From Pseudanabaena sp. UWO311 (GTDB lineage Bacteria > Cyanobacteriota > Cyanobacteriia > Pseudanabaenales > Pseudanabaenaceae), in contig NZ_SJEE01000004.1 of the NCBI RefSeq assembly GCF_006937785.1, positions 62,001-126,000 on the forward strand: a stretch of 64,000 nucleotides of DNA, written 5' to 3'. Of this stretch, positions 16,364-25,898 are shown piece after piece. The notes beneath the pieces were generated by a model. That model ran no database searches. It was not told where the DNA came from and worked only from the letters and a program-made list of their open reading frames with translations. A program made the position numbers and the translations under genes. How positions within the stretch are numbered: position 1 is the first letter of the stretch; every line of letters begins with the position of its first letter.

Positions 16364-19300
16364 CTAGTGCAAGTTCTTTTAATTATCAAGTTGGTGGTAG
16401 TCTCCCTGCGGATGCGCCTAGTTATGTAGAGCGACAATGCGATCGCGACTATTACGAGTTGCTCAAGGAGCGTAAATATTGCTATGTGTTTAACTGTCGG
16501 CAGATGGGCAAATCTAGTTTGCGGGTGCGGGTGACGCATAAGTTACAATCGGAAGGGATTGTGTGTGCGACGATCGATCCGCAGAAGATTGGGGTGGAGG
16601 TGACTTGCGAGCAGTGGTATGCCAGCGCGATTCGGAGTTTGGTGGGGGATTTGGATTTAAAAAGTAAGTTTGATTTGCGGAGTTGGATTAGGGAACGGGA
16701 ATTGCTGTCGCCTGTGCAGCGCTTTGCGGAGTTTATTGAAACAGTGGTGTTGCAAGAGATTGATGCGCCGATTGTGATTTTTGTGGAGGAAATAGATCGC
16801 CTCTTGAGTCTCAAGTTTGGCATGGATGATTTCTTTGGTTTGGTAAGGTCATTTTTTGAAGATCGTCCGACTAAGCCTGACTATAATCGCCTCACTTTTT
16901 CCTTTTTGGGTGTGGCGACACCGACGGATTTGATTCAGAGTCATAATACTTCGGCGTTTAATATTGGCTATGCGGTGGAGATGGCGGGATTTACGCTGAC
17001 GGAGGCTTTGCCATTGATGCAAGGGTTGGCGAGTAAGGTGGCAAATCCGCAGGATTATCTGGAAGAGGCGGTGAAGTGGACGGGGGGACAGCCTTTTCTG
17101 ATTCAGCGATTGTTGGGAATGATGGAGAAGGAGTTAGCAGGAATCGCACCACCTGAGAATATTGCGGGCTGGGTTGAGAATTTAGTACAGGAGCGGATTG
17201 TCACGAATTGGGAACCGCAGGATGCGCCGCCACATTTGACGACGATTAGGGATCGCGTGATTAGTGTAGAAGAGAAGTTGCGGGGGCGGATGTTGGGTTG
17301 CTATCAGCAGGTGTTGGCAGATGGAGCATTGGAAGACGATCGCAGTGAGGAGCGATCGAAGTTGCGTTTGACGGGGTTGGTGGTGCGACGGGATGGGAAG
17401 TTGGTTTCCTATAATCCGATCTATGGGGCGGTGTTTAATAATGCTTGGGTGGAGGGTCAGTTAGCGGATTTGCGTCCAGAGTTTTATGGTTCGGCGTTTC
17501 GGGCTTGGCGGGATGCGGAGGAGGGGCAGAATCAGGGTTTTCTGTTGCGGGGACAGGCGTTGGAGGAGGCGGAGATTTGGGCGAGAGGGAAGAGGCTTAG
17601 CGATGTAGATGAGCAGTTTTTGCGAGAGAGTCGGGAGTTTGAGAGGTTAGAGACGAGTCAACAGTTGGCGGCGACGGAAGAGGCGAATGCGATTTTGGTT
17701 GCGGCGGAACGGAAGGCAAGCGATCGCGTTAGGGTGGGTTCGGTGGTGTTGGGGGTGATGCTGTTGTTGGCGGCGGCGGTGGGTTTATGGGCGGCGAGAT
17801 CGGTGAATGAATCAAATTTGAAGGTAGCAGAAACCCAAAAAGACGCTCAGACTAAATTGAAAGATGCAGATCTGAAGGTAGACTTTGCAAATAAAGAGGC
17901 TGATCGCATTGGAAAAAATGCTGAGCAGGAGAAGAACAAGGCGGCGCAGAAAGTGATAGAGGCTGATGAGAAAGTTGCATCGGCGCAAAAGGATGTGGAA
18001 GCAGCCAAGGCTGAGTTAGAGAATGTATCACAGCAGTCAAAGGAGAAAGTTTTGGAAGCTCAGGCGAAAATCGTAGATGCGGAAGTAAAGGTTAAGGAAG
18101 CAACACAACTTCGTAGAGATTCTGAACAAGCATCTCTTAGAGCTCAAGCGAATACAAAACTTGCATTACAAGGAAATTCTCTAGAGCAATTAGGATCTAT
18201 TGCGTTGCAACAATTTGATTCTGACGAACTAAATTCTTTACTGAAGGCAATGCAAGGCAGTCAAGATTTACAAGAATTGGTTAGAGATGGACTTTCTCTA
18301 GACAAGTATCCAGCTTTTAGCCCTCTATTTGCACTACAAAAAATACTCAATAGAATTTCTGAGAAAAATCAACTTAGAGGTCATCAAGGTTGGGTCAGGA
18401 GTGTTCGCTTCAATCCAGATGGACAGATGATAGTTACTGCTGGTTCAGATGGTACAGTTCAGACTTGGGATGCCTTAGGGAAACAGCAAACTAAATTTAA
18501 AGCTCATTCTCTCAGCATCTTAAATATAAACGTCAGTCCAGATGGTCAACTTATAGCTACTGCATCAGATGATGGAATAGTTCGTATTTGGAATCTATCA
18601 GGACAGATGCTACATGAGTATAAACATTCAAATGTTATTCATGACGTTGCTTTTAGCTCGAATGGGAATCATATTGCTACGGTAGGAGAGGACGGTGATA
18701 TTAGTTTATGGAGCTTGAATGATAAACAAAAAATAAGTTGGCAAGGAGATCAAGGTGCAATCTACAGCCTTAGTATTAGTCCAGATAGCCAATACATTGC
18801 TACAGCAGGACATAATAGTAGTGTTAAGATTTGGGATTTGAATGGGAAACGTTTAGCTGAATTTAAAAATTTTAATGGGCGATTGCTTAGGGTAAGCTTT
18901 AGTCCAGATGGAAGATTAATTGCTACAGCAGGGGAAGATGGCAAGGCAAAAATCTGGAAGATGTCAGGTGAACAACTAGCTGAATTTAAAGCACATTTGG
19001 GATGGGTTAGAGACATAAGCTTTAGTCCAGATGGAAGATTAATTGCTACAGCAGGAGAAGATGGCAAGGCAAAAATCTGGAAGATATCAGGTGAACAAGT
19101 AGGCGAATTAAAAGGGCATCTAGGCGGAGTGCTGAGCGTAAGTTTTAACCCGCAACAAAACTCTCTTGCCACAGGCAGCACAGATGGCACTGCAAGGATT
19201 TGGAGTTTTTCTAATAAACAGCTTAAGTCAAACATCTTGTATTCAGCAAACTCTTTTCTTATGAATGCTGGTTCAGACAGTAACACCAGTTGTTCCTCTT

Positions 19301-20649
19301 TGTATGCACCTGGTCTGTATCCTGAAAGGGTTGCTTCTTCACTGTTTGAAGATAACCAAGTTGGAAAGATATTTTTTGAGAACTATACAAATAGAGTCGT
19401 TGAAGTTAAGCTCTATCATCCCGATTCTCCTGGTATGATATTTGGAACTTATGCAGTTGAGCCAAGGGCAACTTGGACTTTCCCTCCAGAAGGTCAAAAT
19501 TATGGATTTGGCAGTGACTGGGGAATCCAAGTAGACAACTCAAAGATTTGTATTCTTGGTAGGGTAGCAAATTGGAATTTACTTGATAAAAACTGGCATG
19601 TTTTTAAAACATCATCAGATAGATTTCCATTAGGAACGTCTCCTAAAAATGAGAATATGGTCAGCAGTTTAACTTTTAATAGAAATGGACAAAACTTGGC
19701 TATTGCTGAAATGGATGGAAAAGTTCGCATCCTAAATTCTTCAGGGAAGGAATTAACTCAATGGAAATTTGGTGATAGTGGTGGGATTTCTACTATTAGT
19801 TTTAGTCCAGATGGAAAATATCTTGCTACAACAGCTGAAGGTGCAGTCAAAATTTGGAACGTATCAGGTCAGACCATTACCCAATATTCTGGAGCGTACA
19901 ATATGAGCTTTAGTCATGATGGGCAATATTTAGCTACAGTGCTAAGCGATGAACAAGGCGATAAAGTGCAAATCTGGGATAGATGGAATCAACCCCAAAA
20001 GCGTCTGTTAAAGGGATGGTCATTATCTCAGTCAAAGGAGGGACATATATCAGTCTATAGCATGAGCTTTAGTAAAGATTCTCAAAAAATACTTATAGCA
20101 GGGACTTTGCAGATCAATCGTTACAGTATTGTAGATAGTCCAGTTCAACTCTTGGATTTTTCAGGTCAACGGTTAGCTGAATTTAAAGGGCATAGAGGAG
20201 GGGTACTAAGTGCAAATTTTAGTCCTGATGAAAAAGCAATTATTACAAGTGGTATGGATGGCACTGTTAGACTTTGGGATTTTTCAGGCAATCAACTAAT
20301 TCAATGGAAAGCTCACCAAGGATGGGTTAGAAGTGCTATTTTTCTTGATAATCAACGTATTGCTTCAGTAGGAGATGATGGATTAGTGAAGGTATGGAGT
20401 CGTTCAGGACAACAATTAGCTGAGTTTGCTGGACATCGTGGAAAAATTAGTAGCATGTCTTTTAGTTCAACTGATCAGACTATTGTCACATCAGGCTATG
20501 ATGGGACGGTAAGAATTTGGCATATTGATAGCCTAAGTGAACTGCTAACAAAGGGATGCGGTTGGTTACATAACTATCTTTTGACTAATAACCCTAATGT
20601 CAGTGATGAGGACAGACAGATGTGTGGCATTGCTCCAAGGCAAAAGTAA
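16360..20649 (+). CDS. AAA-like / transmembrane / coiled-coil / WD40-repeat receptor-type protein
   Basis: A 1429-residue protein. Residues 1-430 are an AAA-like STAND ATPase (P-loop CRQMGKSS at 46-53, Walker B VIFVEEID near 138-145). A membrane span follows near 458-482 (GSVVLGVMLLLAAAVGLWAA), then a long Lys/Ala/Glu coiled coil at about 484-607. WD40 repeats start near 670 and run to about 1400. They are interrupted near 955-1095 by a separate domain with four cysteines. Two adjacent blades (18895 and 19018) are near-identical in DNA. STAND-WD40 proteins are thought to sense a ligand through the propeller and switch on nucleotide binding. The start overlaps the HNH stop. The first 1.45 kb is G-rich and the rest A/T-rich, so the gene looks mosaic. 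Confidence 0.88.
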   Translation: MTSASSFNYQVGGSLPADAPSYVERQCDRDYYELLKERKYCYVFNCRQMGKSSLRVRVTHKLQSEGIVCATIDPQKIGVEVTCEQWYASAIRSLVGDLDLKSKFDLRSWIRERELLSPVQRFAEFIETVVLQEIDAPIVIFVEEIDRLLSLKFGMDDFFGLVRSFFEDRPTKPDYNRLTFSFLGVATPTDLIQSHNTSAFNIGYAVEMAGFTLTEALPLMQGLASKVANPQDYLEEAVKWTGGQPFLIQRLLGMMEKELAGIAPPENIAGWVENLVQERIVTNWEPQDAPPHLTTIRDRVISVEEKLRGRMLGCYQQVLADGALEDDRSEERSKLRLTGLVVRRDGKLVSYNPIYGAVFNNAWVEGQLADLRPEFYGSAFRAWRDAEEGQNQGFLLRGQALEEAEIWARGKRLSDVDEQFLRESREFERLETSQQLAATEEANAILVAAERKASDRVRVGSVVLGVMLLLAAAVGLWAARSVNESNLKVAETQKDAQTKLKDADLKVDFANKEADRIGKNAEQEKNKAAQKVIEADEKVASAQKDVEAAKAELENVSQQSKEKVLEAQAKIVDAEVKVKEATQLRRDSEQASLRAQANTKLALQGNSLEQLGSIALQQFDSDELNSLLKAMQGSQDLQELVRDGLSLDKYPAFSPLFALQKILNRISEKNQLRGHQGWVRSVRFNPDGQMIVTAGSDGTVQTWDALGKQQTKFKAHSLSILNINVSPDGQLIATASDDGIVRIWNLSGQMLHEYKHSNVIHDVAFSSNGNHIATVGEDGDISLWSLNDKQKISWQGDQGAIYSLSISPDSQYIATAGHNSSVKIWDLNGKRLAEFKNFNGRLLRVSFSPDGRLIATAGEDGKAKIWKMSGEQLAEFKAHLGWVRDISFSPDGRLIATAGEDGKAKIWKISGEQVGELKGHLGGVLSVSFNPQQNSLATGSTDGTARIWSFSNKQLKSNILYSANSFLMNAGSDSNTSCSSLYAPGLYPERVASSLFEDNQVGKIFFENYTNRVVEVKLYHPDSPGMIFGTYAVEPRATWTFPPEGQNYGFGSDWGIQVDNSKICILGRVANWNLLDKNWHVFKTSSDRFPLGTSPKNENMVSSLTFNRNGQNLAIAEMDGKVRILNSSGKELTQWKFGDSGGISTISFSPDGKYLATTAEGAVKIWNVSGQTITQYSGAYNMSFSHDGQYLATVLSDEQGDKVQIWDRWNQPQKRLLKGWSLSQSKEGHISVYSMSFSKDSQKILIAGTLQINRYSIVDSPVQLLDFSGQRLAEFKGHRGGVLSANFSPDEKAIITSGMDGTVRLWDFSGNQLIQWKAHQGWVRSAIFLDNQRIASVGDDGLVKVWSRSGQQLAEFAGHRGKISSMSFSSTDQTIVTSGYDGTVRIWHIDSLSELLTKGCGWLHNYLLTNNPNVSDEDRQMCGIAPRQK

Positions 20650-20670
20650 AAAGGTAAAAGGAAAAAATTT

Positions 20671-20854
20671 GTAGGGGTTTTGCATTTGCGCCACCATTCC
20701 CAAACACCCCACATAAACCTCCATTTACAAATGCAGAACACTCTTCGCCTTCACCGATCGCTTGTCCCTGCGTTGTCAGGTATTGGAGCCTAGCATTCCC
20801 AAATCAAAGGAACCTAAGAATTTAGAAATTGTCGCGGGAATACTTTGCCCCTAC
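20671..20854. repeat. Possible decayed MITE with GTAGGGG ends
   Basis: GTAGGGGTTTTGCATT at 20671 and its imperfect inverted match AATACTTTGCCCCTAC ending at 20854 bracket 184 bases with no gene. GTAGGGG-type ends are common on short cyanobacterial repeats. It separates the WD40 gene from the ParDE-like pair. Only one copy is in the window. Confidence 0.35.
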
Positions 20855-20921
20855 GAATGTTTACTAATCCCAACACTAGAGATAAAGATATAATCGATAT
20901 AACGATCACATCAACTAACCT

Positions 20922-21179
20922 ATGCCTATTACCCTACAACCCGAACAAGAGCAGTTTATTCAAACCCAGCTTGCCACAGGGCGCTACACCAACGCCACTG
21001 AAGTAATTGCCGAAGCATTGCAACTTCTAGAAAAACGCAACCATTACGATCGCTGGGTCGAAGAACTCGGAAACAAAATCGACATAGCCGCCGCAGAACT
21101 CGATCGCGGTGAAGGTATTGATGGCGAAACAGCTATTAATCAGCTAAGAGCAAGACTTCACCAAAAACGCGAAGCCTAA
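20922..21179 (+). CDS. ParD/CopG-type antitoxin
   Basis: An 85-residue protein starting MPITLQPEQEQFIQTQLATGRYTNATEVIAEALQLLEKRN, the ribbon-helix-helix pattern of ParD-like antitoxins (beta strand, helix, RYxNATEV turn, helix), followed by an acidic C-terminal tail that would wrap the toxin. It probably binds the promoter as a dimer and neutralises the ParE-type toxin whose ATG is six bases after its stop. It belongs to the toxin-antitoxin cluster downstream of the WD40 gene. Confidence 0.88.
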   Translation: MPITLQPEQEQFIQTQLATGRYTNATEVIAEALQLLEKRNHYDRWVEELGNKIDIAAAELDRGEGIDGETAINQLRARLHQKREA

Positions 21180-21185
21180 TGCCCC

Positions 21186-21485
21186 ATGCCTCAATACACC
21201 ATATCCCCCACAGCCATCCGCGACCTTGAAGACATCATCGACTATTTCACAGAAAGAAACGTAGAAACAGGCGATCGGTTACTCAATGAATTCAGTAAAA
21301 AATGTCGATATCTCACCCAATTTCCATTAATTGGTCGAAGCTATTCCCAGATTCGCAATTATCTGCGCGGTATTCCCATGCAAAACTACATCATCTTCTA
21401 TCGCGTCATTGATGAAGACATAGAAATTATGCGAGTGATTAGAGGCGATCGGAATCTAGAAGCCATGTTTGAGGAAAAATTGTAA
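21186..21485 (+). CDS. ParE/RelE-type toxin
   Basis: A 99-residue toxin of the RelE/ParE fold: ISPTAIRDLEDIIDYFTERN at the N-terminus, central FPLIGRSYSQIRNYLRGIPMQNYIIFYRVIDEDIEIMRVIRGDRN. The YLRG...YIIFYR...VIRG.R pattern is that of ParE, whose members poison gyrase; RelE-type mRNA cleavage would need residues not clearly present. The antitoxin gene lies just upstream. The gene is complete. Confidence 0.88.
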   Translation: MPQYTISPTAIRDLEDIIDYFTERNVETGDRLLNEFSKKCRYLTQFPLIGRSYSQIRNYLRGIPMQNYIIFYRVIDEDIEIMRVIRGDRNLEAMFEEKL

Positions 21486-21522
21486 ACGCTTCTCAAACCA
21501 GAACAAATTATCAGGAGTGACT

Positions 21523-21741
21523 CATGGCAACCTTAACCATTCGCCTACCAGATGTCAAACACCTCAGACTAAAAAACTCGCCGAGAGTCAAGGCTTGAGC
21601 ATCAATAAGATAATTGAAGAACTTTCAACGATCGCCCTTGTCAAATTTGACACCCATACCAGATTTAAACTGTTAGCTGCCAAAGACTATCCAAAAGAAG
21701 GTTTAAAACTTCTCGATAAATTAGATGCACTAAGCAAATAA
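21523..21741 (+). pseudogene. Frameshifted CopG/Arc-type antitoxin-like gene
   Basis: The ATG at 21523, with AGGAG upstream, encodes MATLTIRLPDVKHLRLK and then hits a stop. Shifting frame at the run of six A at 21571-21576 continues with KKLAESQGLSINKIIEELS and LLAAKDYPKEGLKLLDKLDALSK to the stop at 21741. Seven A instead of six would give one intact 73-residue ribbon-helix-helix protein. It is therefore a recent one-base deletion, a sequencing error, or a slippage site. No toxin gene follows directly. Confidence 0.75.
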
Positions 21742-21791
21742 GATCAAACTCAATCACATTCATAAATCCCTTAATTTACAAGAGAGAAACC

Positions 21792-22148
21792 ATGCCCCAA
21801 CTCATCCCCACCGAACTCGAAGACGGCAGCATCATTTATTTTCAAGTCGAAGAAACTGATAAAATCACCTCCCACAACCGTGATTTTCTGGTCGGGGAAA
21901 AGGCTCAAGCCGCCGCCAAAGAAAAAGCAATCCAAAGTTTTCAAGCCATGCAAAGCCTCGTGCGAGGCTATACCGTTAACACCCTCAACGCCTTTCGCAA
22001 TTTAGGAAGTGCCGAAGTCAGTGAAGTCACCCTAGAGTTTGGCGTGAGCCTCGATGCCAAAGCAGGAGTACCCTTCATCGCATCAGGCGGCGCAAGCTCC
22101 AATCTAAAAATTACTGTAAAATGCGTGTTTCCCAAGAAGCCAGAATAA
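21792..22148 (+). CDS. Trypco1-type (CU044_2847 family) conflict-system protein
   Basis: A 118-residue protein: an N-terminal strand pair (ELEDGSIIYFQVEE), a central helix, then the diagnostic block VTLEFGVSLDAKAGVPFIASGGASSNLKITVKCVF. This matches the trypsin-co-occurring domain 1 pattern as I remember it (EFGVKLSAEAG...A.G..A.FKV). Such domains are described as partners of trypsin, TIR and CHAT proteins in NTP-dependent bacterial conflict systems. It lies 1.1 kb downstream of the AAA-WD40 gene and may be an adaptor of that system; the genes between are toxin-antitoxin modules. It is soluble, with no signal peptide. Confidence 0.72.
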   Translation: MPQLIPTELEDGSIIYFQVEETDKITSHNRDFLVGEKAQAAAKEKAIQSFQAMQSLVRGYTVNTLNAFRNLGSAEVSEVTLEFGVSLDAKAGVPFIASGGASSNLKITVKCVFPKKPE

Positions 22149-22229
22149 CTACAAGCACCACAAATCTCCCAGCGATCGCATACACTAGTAACAAATCTTT
22201 ACGCCAGCTAAAGCATAAATCGCGATCGA

Positions 22230-25094
22230 ATGCCAGACCATACCCATATCCACGTTAGAGGTGCTAGACAGCACAATCTCAAGAATGTTGACCTGACAAT
22301 TCCCCGCGATCGCCTGATCGTGTTTACAGGTGTGTCTGGCTCTGGTAAGTCATCTCTAGCTTTTGACACGATTTTTGCCGAGGGACAACGCCGCTATGTC
22401 GAATCCCTGAGTGCCTATGCGCGGCAATTTTTGGGGCAAGTCGATAAGCCTGATGTGGACTACATCGAAGGCTTGAGTCCCGCGATTTCGATTGATCAAA
22501 AGTCAACTTCCCATAATCCACGCTCAACCGTTGGCACGGTTACTGAGATTTATGATTATTTAAGATTGTTATTTGGTCGCGCAGGTTCGCCCCATTGCCC
22601 GATCTGCGATCGCAATATTGCACCACAAACGATTGATCGCATGGTAGATGCGATTATGGAGCTTAGCGATCGCACTAAGTTTCAATTATTAGCGCCCGTA
22701 ATTCGTGGCAAAAAGGGAACTCATAAAAAATTACTATCTACTCTAGCCAGTGAAGGCTTTGCACGGGTGCGAGTAGATGGAGAAGTTCGAGAACTTAGTG
22801 ACAATATCGAATTAGATAAAAACAAACTGCACGATATTGAAATTGTGGTTGATCGTCTAGTTCGCAAGAATGATATTCAAGAACGTTTGACTGATTCCCT
22901 CGCAACTTGTTTAAAACGTGCCGAAGGGATTGCGATGGTGGAGATTTTGCCCTCATATCCAGATTCCAAATCTGAAGAGGTAAGCAATTTGCTAACTTTT
23001 TCAGAAAACTTTGCCTGTCCTGAACATGGCGCGGTAATGGAAGAACTATCGCCACGCATGTTCTCATTTAATTCTCCCTATGGCGCTTGTCCAGCCTGTC
23101 ATGGATTGGGAAGTATTAAAACCTTTAGTCCTGAGTTGTTAGTTCCCGATCCGTCTTTACCAGTTTATGCCGCGATCGCACCTTGGGCAGATAAAACCCA
23201 TACCTATTACATTTCACTGTTAGCCAGTGTTGGCGAATATGCAGGCTTTGAGATTACTGCACCTTGGGAAAAACTTACCCAGTCACAGATTGATATTATT
23301 CTGCATGGCACTACAGAGAAGATTTTAATTAAGCCAGACTCGCTCTATCGCGATCGCAGTGAGGGATATTACAAGCGCTATGAAGGTGCGATCGCTATCC
23401 TCGAACAGCAATATAAAGAAGCTGGAGAATCGCAAAGACAGAAATTAGAGAACTATCTCATCGAAGAGTCTTGCTCGACTTGCGAAGGAACAAGGCTTAA
23501 GCCAGAATCCCTAGCAGTTCGGATTGGTGGCTATAACATTAACGATTTTGTGTCAGTGCCAATTGGCACTTGTCGCGATCGCTTAAAAAATCTCGACCTT
23601 GATGAGCGAACTCGCCAAATAGGCGATCGGGTCTTACAGGAAATTGAAGCCAGACTGCAATTTCTGCTGGATGTGGGCTTAGATTACCTCACCCTCGATC
23701 GCTCTACGATGTCCCTCTCTGGTGGTGAAGCCCAACGCATCCGCCTTGCTACCCAAATTGGTTCTGGTTTGACAGGCGTTCTCTATGTTCTTGACGAGCC
23801 GAGCATAGGACTACATCAACGCGATAACTCTCGGCTGCTTGCGACATTAACCAAACTGCGCGATCTTGGGAATACCTTAATCGTAGTGGAACATGACGAA
23901 GAAACAATTCGCGCTGCTGACTATCTCGTAGATATTGGGCCAGGGGCAGGAGTACATGGCGGTAAGATCGTCGCGCAGGGTACTGTCAAGGATATTGAGC
24001 AGCATCCTGAATCCCTCACAGGTGCTTATCTATCTAAACAAAAGCTGATTCATACACCCGCAGAGCGTCGCGAAGGTAATGGCAAATATTTAGAAATTTG
24101 TAATGCCTATCTCAATAACCTGAAACATGTCAATGTCACTCTTCCACTTGGCAAGCTAGTTTGTGTCACAGGTGTATCAGGTTCAGGCAAATCTACGCTC
24201 ATTAATGACCTATTGCATAACTCTCTAGATCATCATTTTTCGCGCAAAAAACCAGCACCTAAAGGTATTGATGAAATTAAGGGACTCCAAGCTCTAGATA
24301 AATTTATTGTGATTGACCAATCACCAATTGGACGCACACCTCGTTCCAATCCAGCGACTTACACAGGCTTATTTGATGTCATTCGCGAAACTTTTGCCCT
24401 AACAACGGCGGCAAAAACTAGAGGCTATAAAGCAGGGCAATTCTCTTTTAACGTCAAGGGTGGACGTTGCGAGGCTTGCTCTGGACAGGGTGTAAATGTT
24501 ATCTCAATGAATTTTCTTCCCGATGTCTATGTGCAATGCGATGTTTGCAAAGGCGCAAGATATAACCGTGAAACTCTACAGGTGAAGTACAAAGAGAAGA
24601 CGATCGCCAATGTGCTAGATATGACCATCGAAGAAGCGATGCATTTCTTTGAAAATATTCCCTCAGCTCACACCAAATTGGGAATGCTAGTGGATGTTGG
24701 TTTAGGCTATGTACGTCTCGGTCAGTCTGCGCCCACGCTTTCAGGTGGTGAAGCTCAACGGGTGAAGCTTGCCACAGAATTAGCGCGACGAGCTACAGGT
24801 AAAACTCTCTATCTCATCGATGAACCGACTACAGGTTTAAGCTTTTACGATGTGCATAAATTGCTGGATGTGATGCAGCGTCTTGTGGATAAAGGCAATA
24901 GCATCATCACGATTGAGCATAATCTCGATGTGATTCGTTGTGCTGATTGGGTGATTGATTTGGGCCCTGAAGGAGGCGATCGCGGTGGTGAGATTATTGC
25001 CGAAGGTACGCCCGAACAGGTTGCCAAGGTCAAAAAATCCTATACTGGCAAGTATCTCAAACAAGTATTAGCGGATTATCCCCGTGCTAAGTAG
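22230..25094 (+). CDS. uvrA: Excinuclease ABC subunit UvrA
   Basis: The damage-recognition ATPase of nucleotide excision repair, working with UvrB. Two ABC modules are complete: first Walker [10 protein letters not shown] (34-42) and signature [18 protein letters not shown] near 496; second Walker [11 protein letters not shown] near 649 and signature [18 protein letters not shown] near 837. The first insertion has the zinc motif of [13 protein letters not shown], and the second has CEACSGQG...VQCDVCKG. Length 954 is typical. It sits within the toxin-antitoxin-rich stretch but is a core gene and looks normal in composition. Confidence 0.97.
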   Translation: MPDHTHIHVRGARQHNLKNVDLTIPRDRLIVFTGVSGSGKSSLAFDTIFAEGQRRYVESLSAYARQFLGQVDKPDVDYIEGLSPAISIDQKSTSHNPRSTVGTVTEIYDYLRLLFGRAGSPHCPICDRNIAPQTIDRMVDAIMELSDRTKFQLLAPVIRGKKGTHKKLLSTLASEGFARVRVDGEVRELSDNIELDKNKLHDIEIVVDRLVRKNDIQERLTDSLATCLKRAEGIAMVEILPSYPDSKSEEVSNLLTFSENFACPEHGAVMEELSPRMFSFNSPYGACPACHGLGSIKTFSPELLVPDPSLPVYAAIAPWADKTHTYYISLLASVGEYAGFEITAPWEKLTQSQIDIILHGTTEKILIKPDSLYRDRSEGYYKRYEGAIAILEQQYKEAGESQRQKLENYLIEESCSTCEGTRLKPESLAVRIGGYNINDFVSVPIGTCRDRLKNLDLDERTRQIGDRVLQEIEARLQFLLDVGLDYLTLDRSTMSLSGGEAQRIRLATQIGSGLTGVLYVLDEPSIGLHQRDNSRLLATLTKLRDLGNTLIVVEHDEETIRAADYLVDIGPGAGVHGGKIVAQGTVKDIEQHPESLTGAYLSKQKLIHTPAERREGNGKYLEICNAYLNNLKHVNVTLPLGKLVCVTGVSGSGKSTLINDLLHNSLDHHFSRKKPAPKGIDEIKGLQALDKFIVIDQSPIGRTPRSNPATYTGLFDVIRETFALTTAAKTRGYKAGQFSFNVKGGRCEACSGQGVNVISMNFLPDVYVQCDVCKGARYNRETLQVKYKEKTIANVLDMTIEEAMHFFENIPSAHTKLGMLVDVGLGYVRLGQSAPTLSGGEAQRVKLATELARRATGKTLYLIDEPTTGLSFYDVHKLLDVMQRLVDKGNSIITIEHNLDVIRCADWVIDLGPEGGDRGGEIIAEGTPEQVAKVKKSYTGKYLKQVLADYPRAK

Positions 25095-25123
25095 TAACCT
25101 GTAAAAAATAGGAGGTTAAATTT

Positions 25124-25363
25124 ATGATTGCTACCCAACAAGAACTCCTCAAGACCTTTGCGAGCCTTCCGCCCGAAGCACAACGCCAAGCCCTAAACTT
25201 CATCGCCTTCTTGCAACAAACATATGCCCCAGCGATCGCTAAACCACAAAAAATGGAAATTGATTGGGCAAATGATCCTTTCATAGGAATGTGGCAAGAG
25301 CGTCAAGATATGGACGACAGCACAACATGGGTACGCGATATTCGAGAAAAGGAGTGGTCATGA
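25124..25363 (+). CDS. VapB-type antitoxin (DUF2281-like)
   Basis: A 79-residue protein with the N-terminal helix pair LLKTFASLPPEAQRQALNFIAFLQQ, common in small cyanobacterial antitoxins of the DUF2281-like group, and an acidic/aromatic tail (DDSTTWVRDIREKEWS) likely to bind the toxin. AGGAGG lies about 8 bases before the ATG, an unusually strong ribosome site here. It is followed after four bases by a PIN toxin. Confidence 0.82.
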   Translation: MIATQQELLKTFASLPPEAQRQALNFIAFLQQTYAPAIAKPQKMEIDWANDPFIGMWQERQDMDDSTTWVRDIREKEWS

Positions 25364-25367
25364 GGCA

Positions 25368-25757
25368 ATGCCGAATTTAACCATCATTGACACAGACATC
25401 TTGATCGATACTTCGCGCAATAAAAGTGAAGCAATTGATTATCTGCAAAACTTACAATCAACTAGCATTCTAGCAATTAGTGCAGTTACACAAATGGAAC
25501 TCATTGTTGGTTGCACAAATAAAGCTGATCTAAGAAAGGTAGAAAATTTCCTCAAACAATTTGCTATCATCAAAATCGATCAAGATATTTCAGACAAATC
25601 AGTTGAGCTCCTGAAATCTTATCGTCTGGGCCACGGATTACTAATTGCTGACAGTCTAATTGCTGCTACTGCAATTGTTTGGGATTATCCCCTAGCCACC
25701 AAAAATCAACGTGATTACAAATTTATTCAAGAGCTAAAACTTTTGCCATATCCATAG
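25368..25757 (+). CDS. VapC-type PIN ribonuclease toxin
   Basis: A 129-residue PIN-domain protein. The four acidic positions are visible: IIDTDILID at the N-terminus, TQMELIVGC in the middle, and HGLLIADSLIAATAI near the end. VapC toxins cut tRNA or rRNA with magnesium ions; the target here is unknown. It starts four bases after the antitoxin stop, so the two form an operon. It is complete and not closely similar to the longer PIN protein at 7533. Confidence 0.9.
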   Translation: MPNLTIIDTDILIDTSRNKSEAIDYLQNLQSTSILAISAVTQMELIVGCTNKADLRKVENFLKQFAIIKIDQDISDKSVELLKSYRLGHGLLIADSLIAATAIVWDYPLATKNQRDYKFIQELKLLPYP

Positions 25758-25898
25758 AATAGAGTTTAGTTTCAGATTTTCTGTTTTATCGCATTAGCGA
25801 TCGCGGCTTATTTGAGATAATTTTCCCCGATGGTAAATTTTAATGAACTCAGCAGAATCAAGGTAAATTGTTAGAAGCTATTAATTCTAGAGGACATC

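Noticed and set aside
18762-19286. 174-codon minus-strand frame in the WD40 region
   Set aside because: Its internal repetition mirrors the WD40 repeats on the other strand; it is an antisense shadow.
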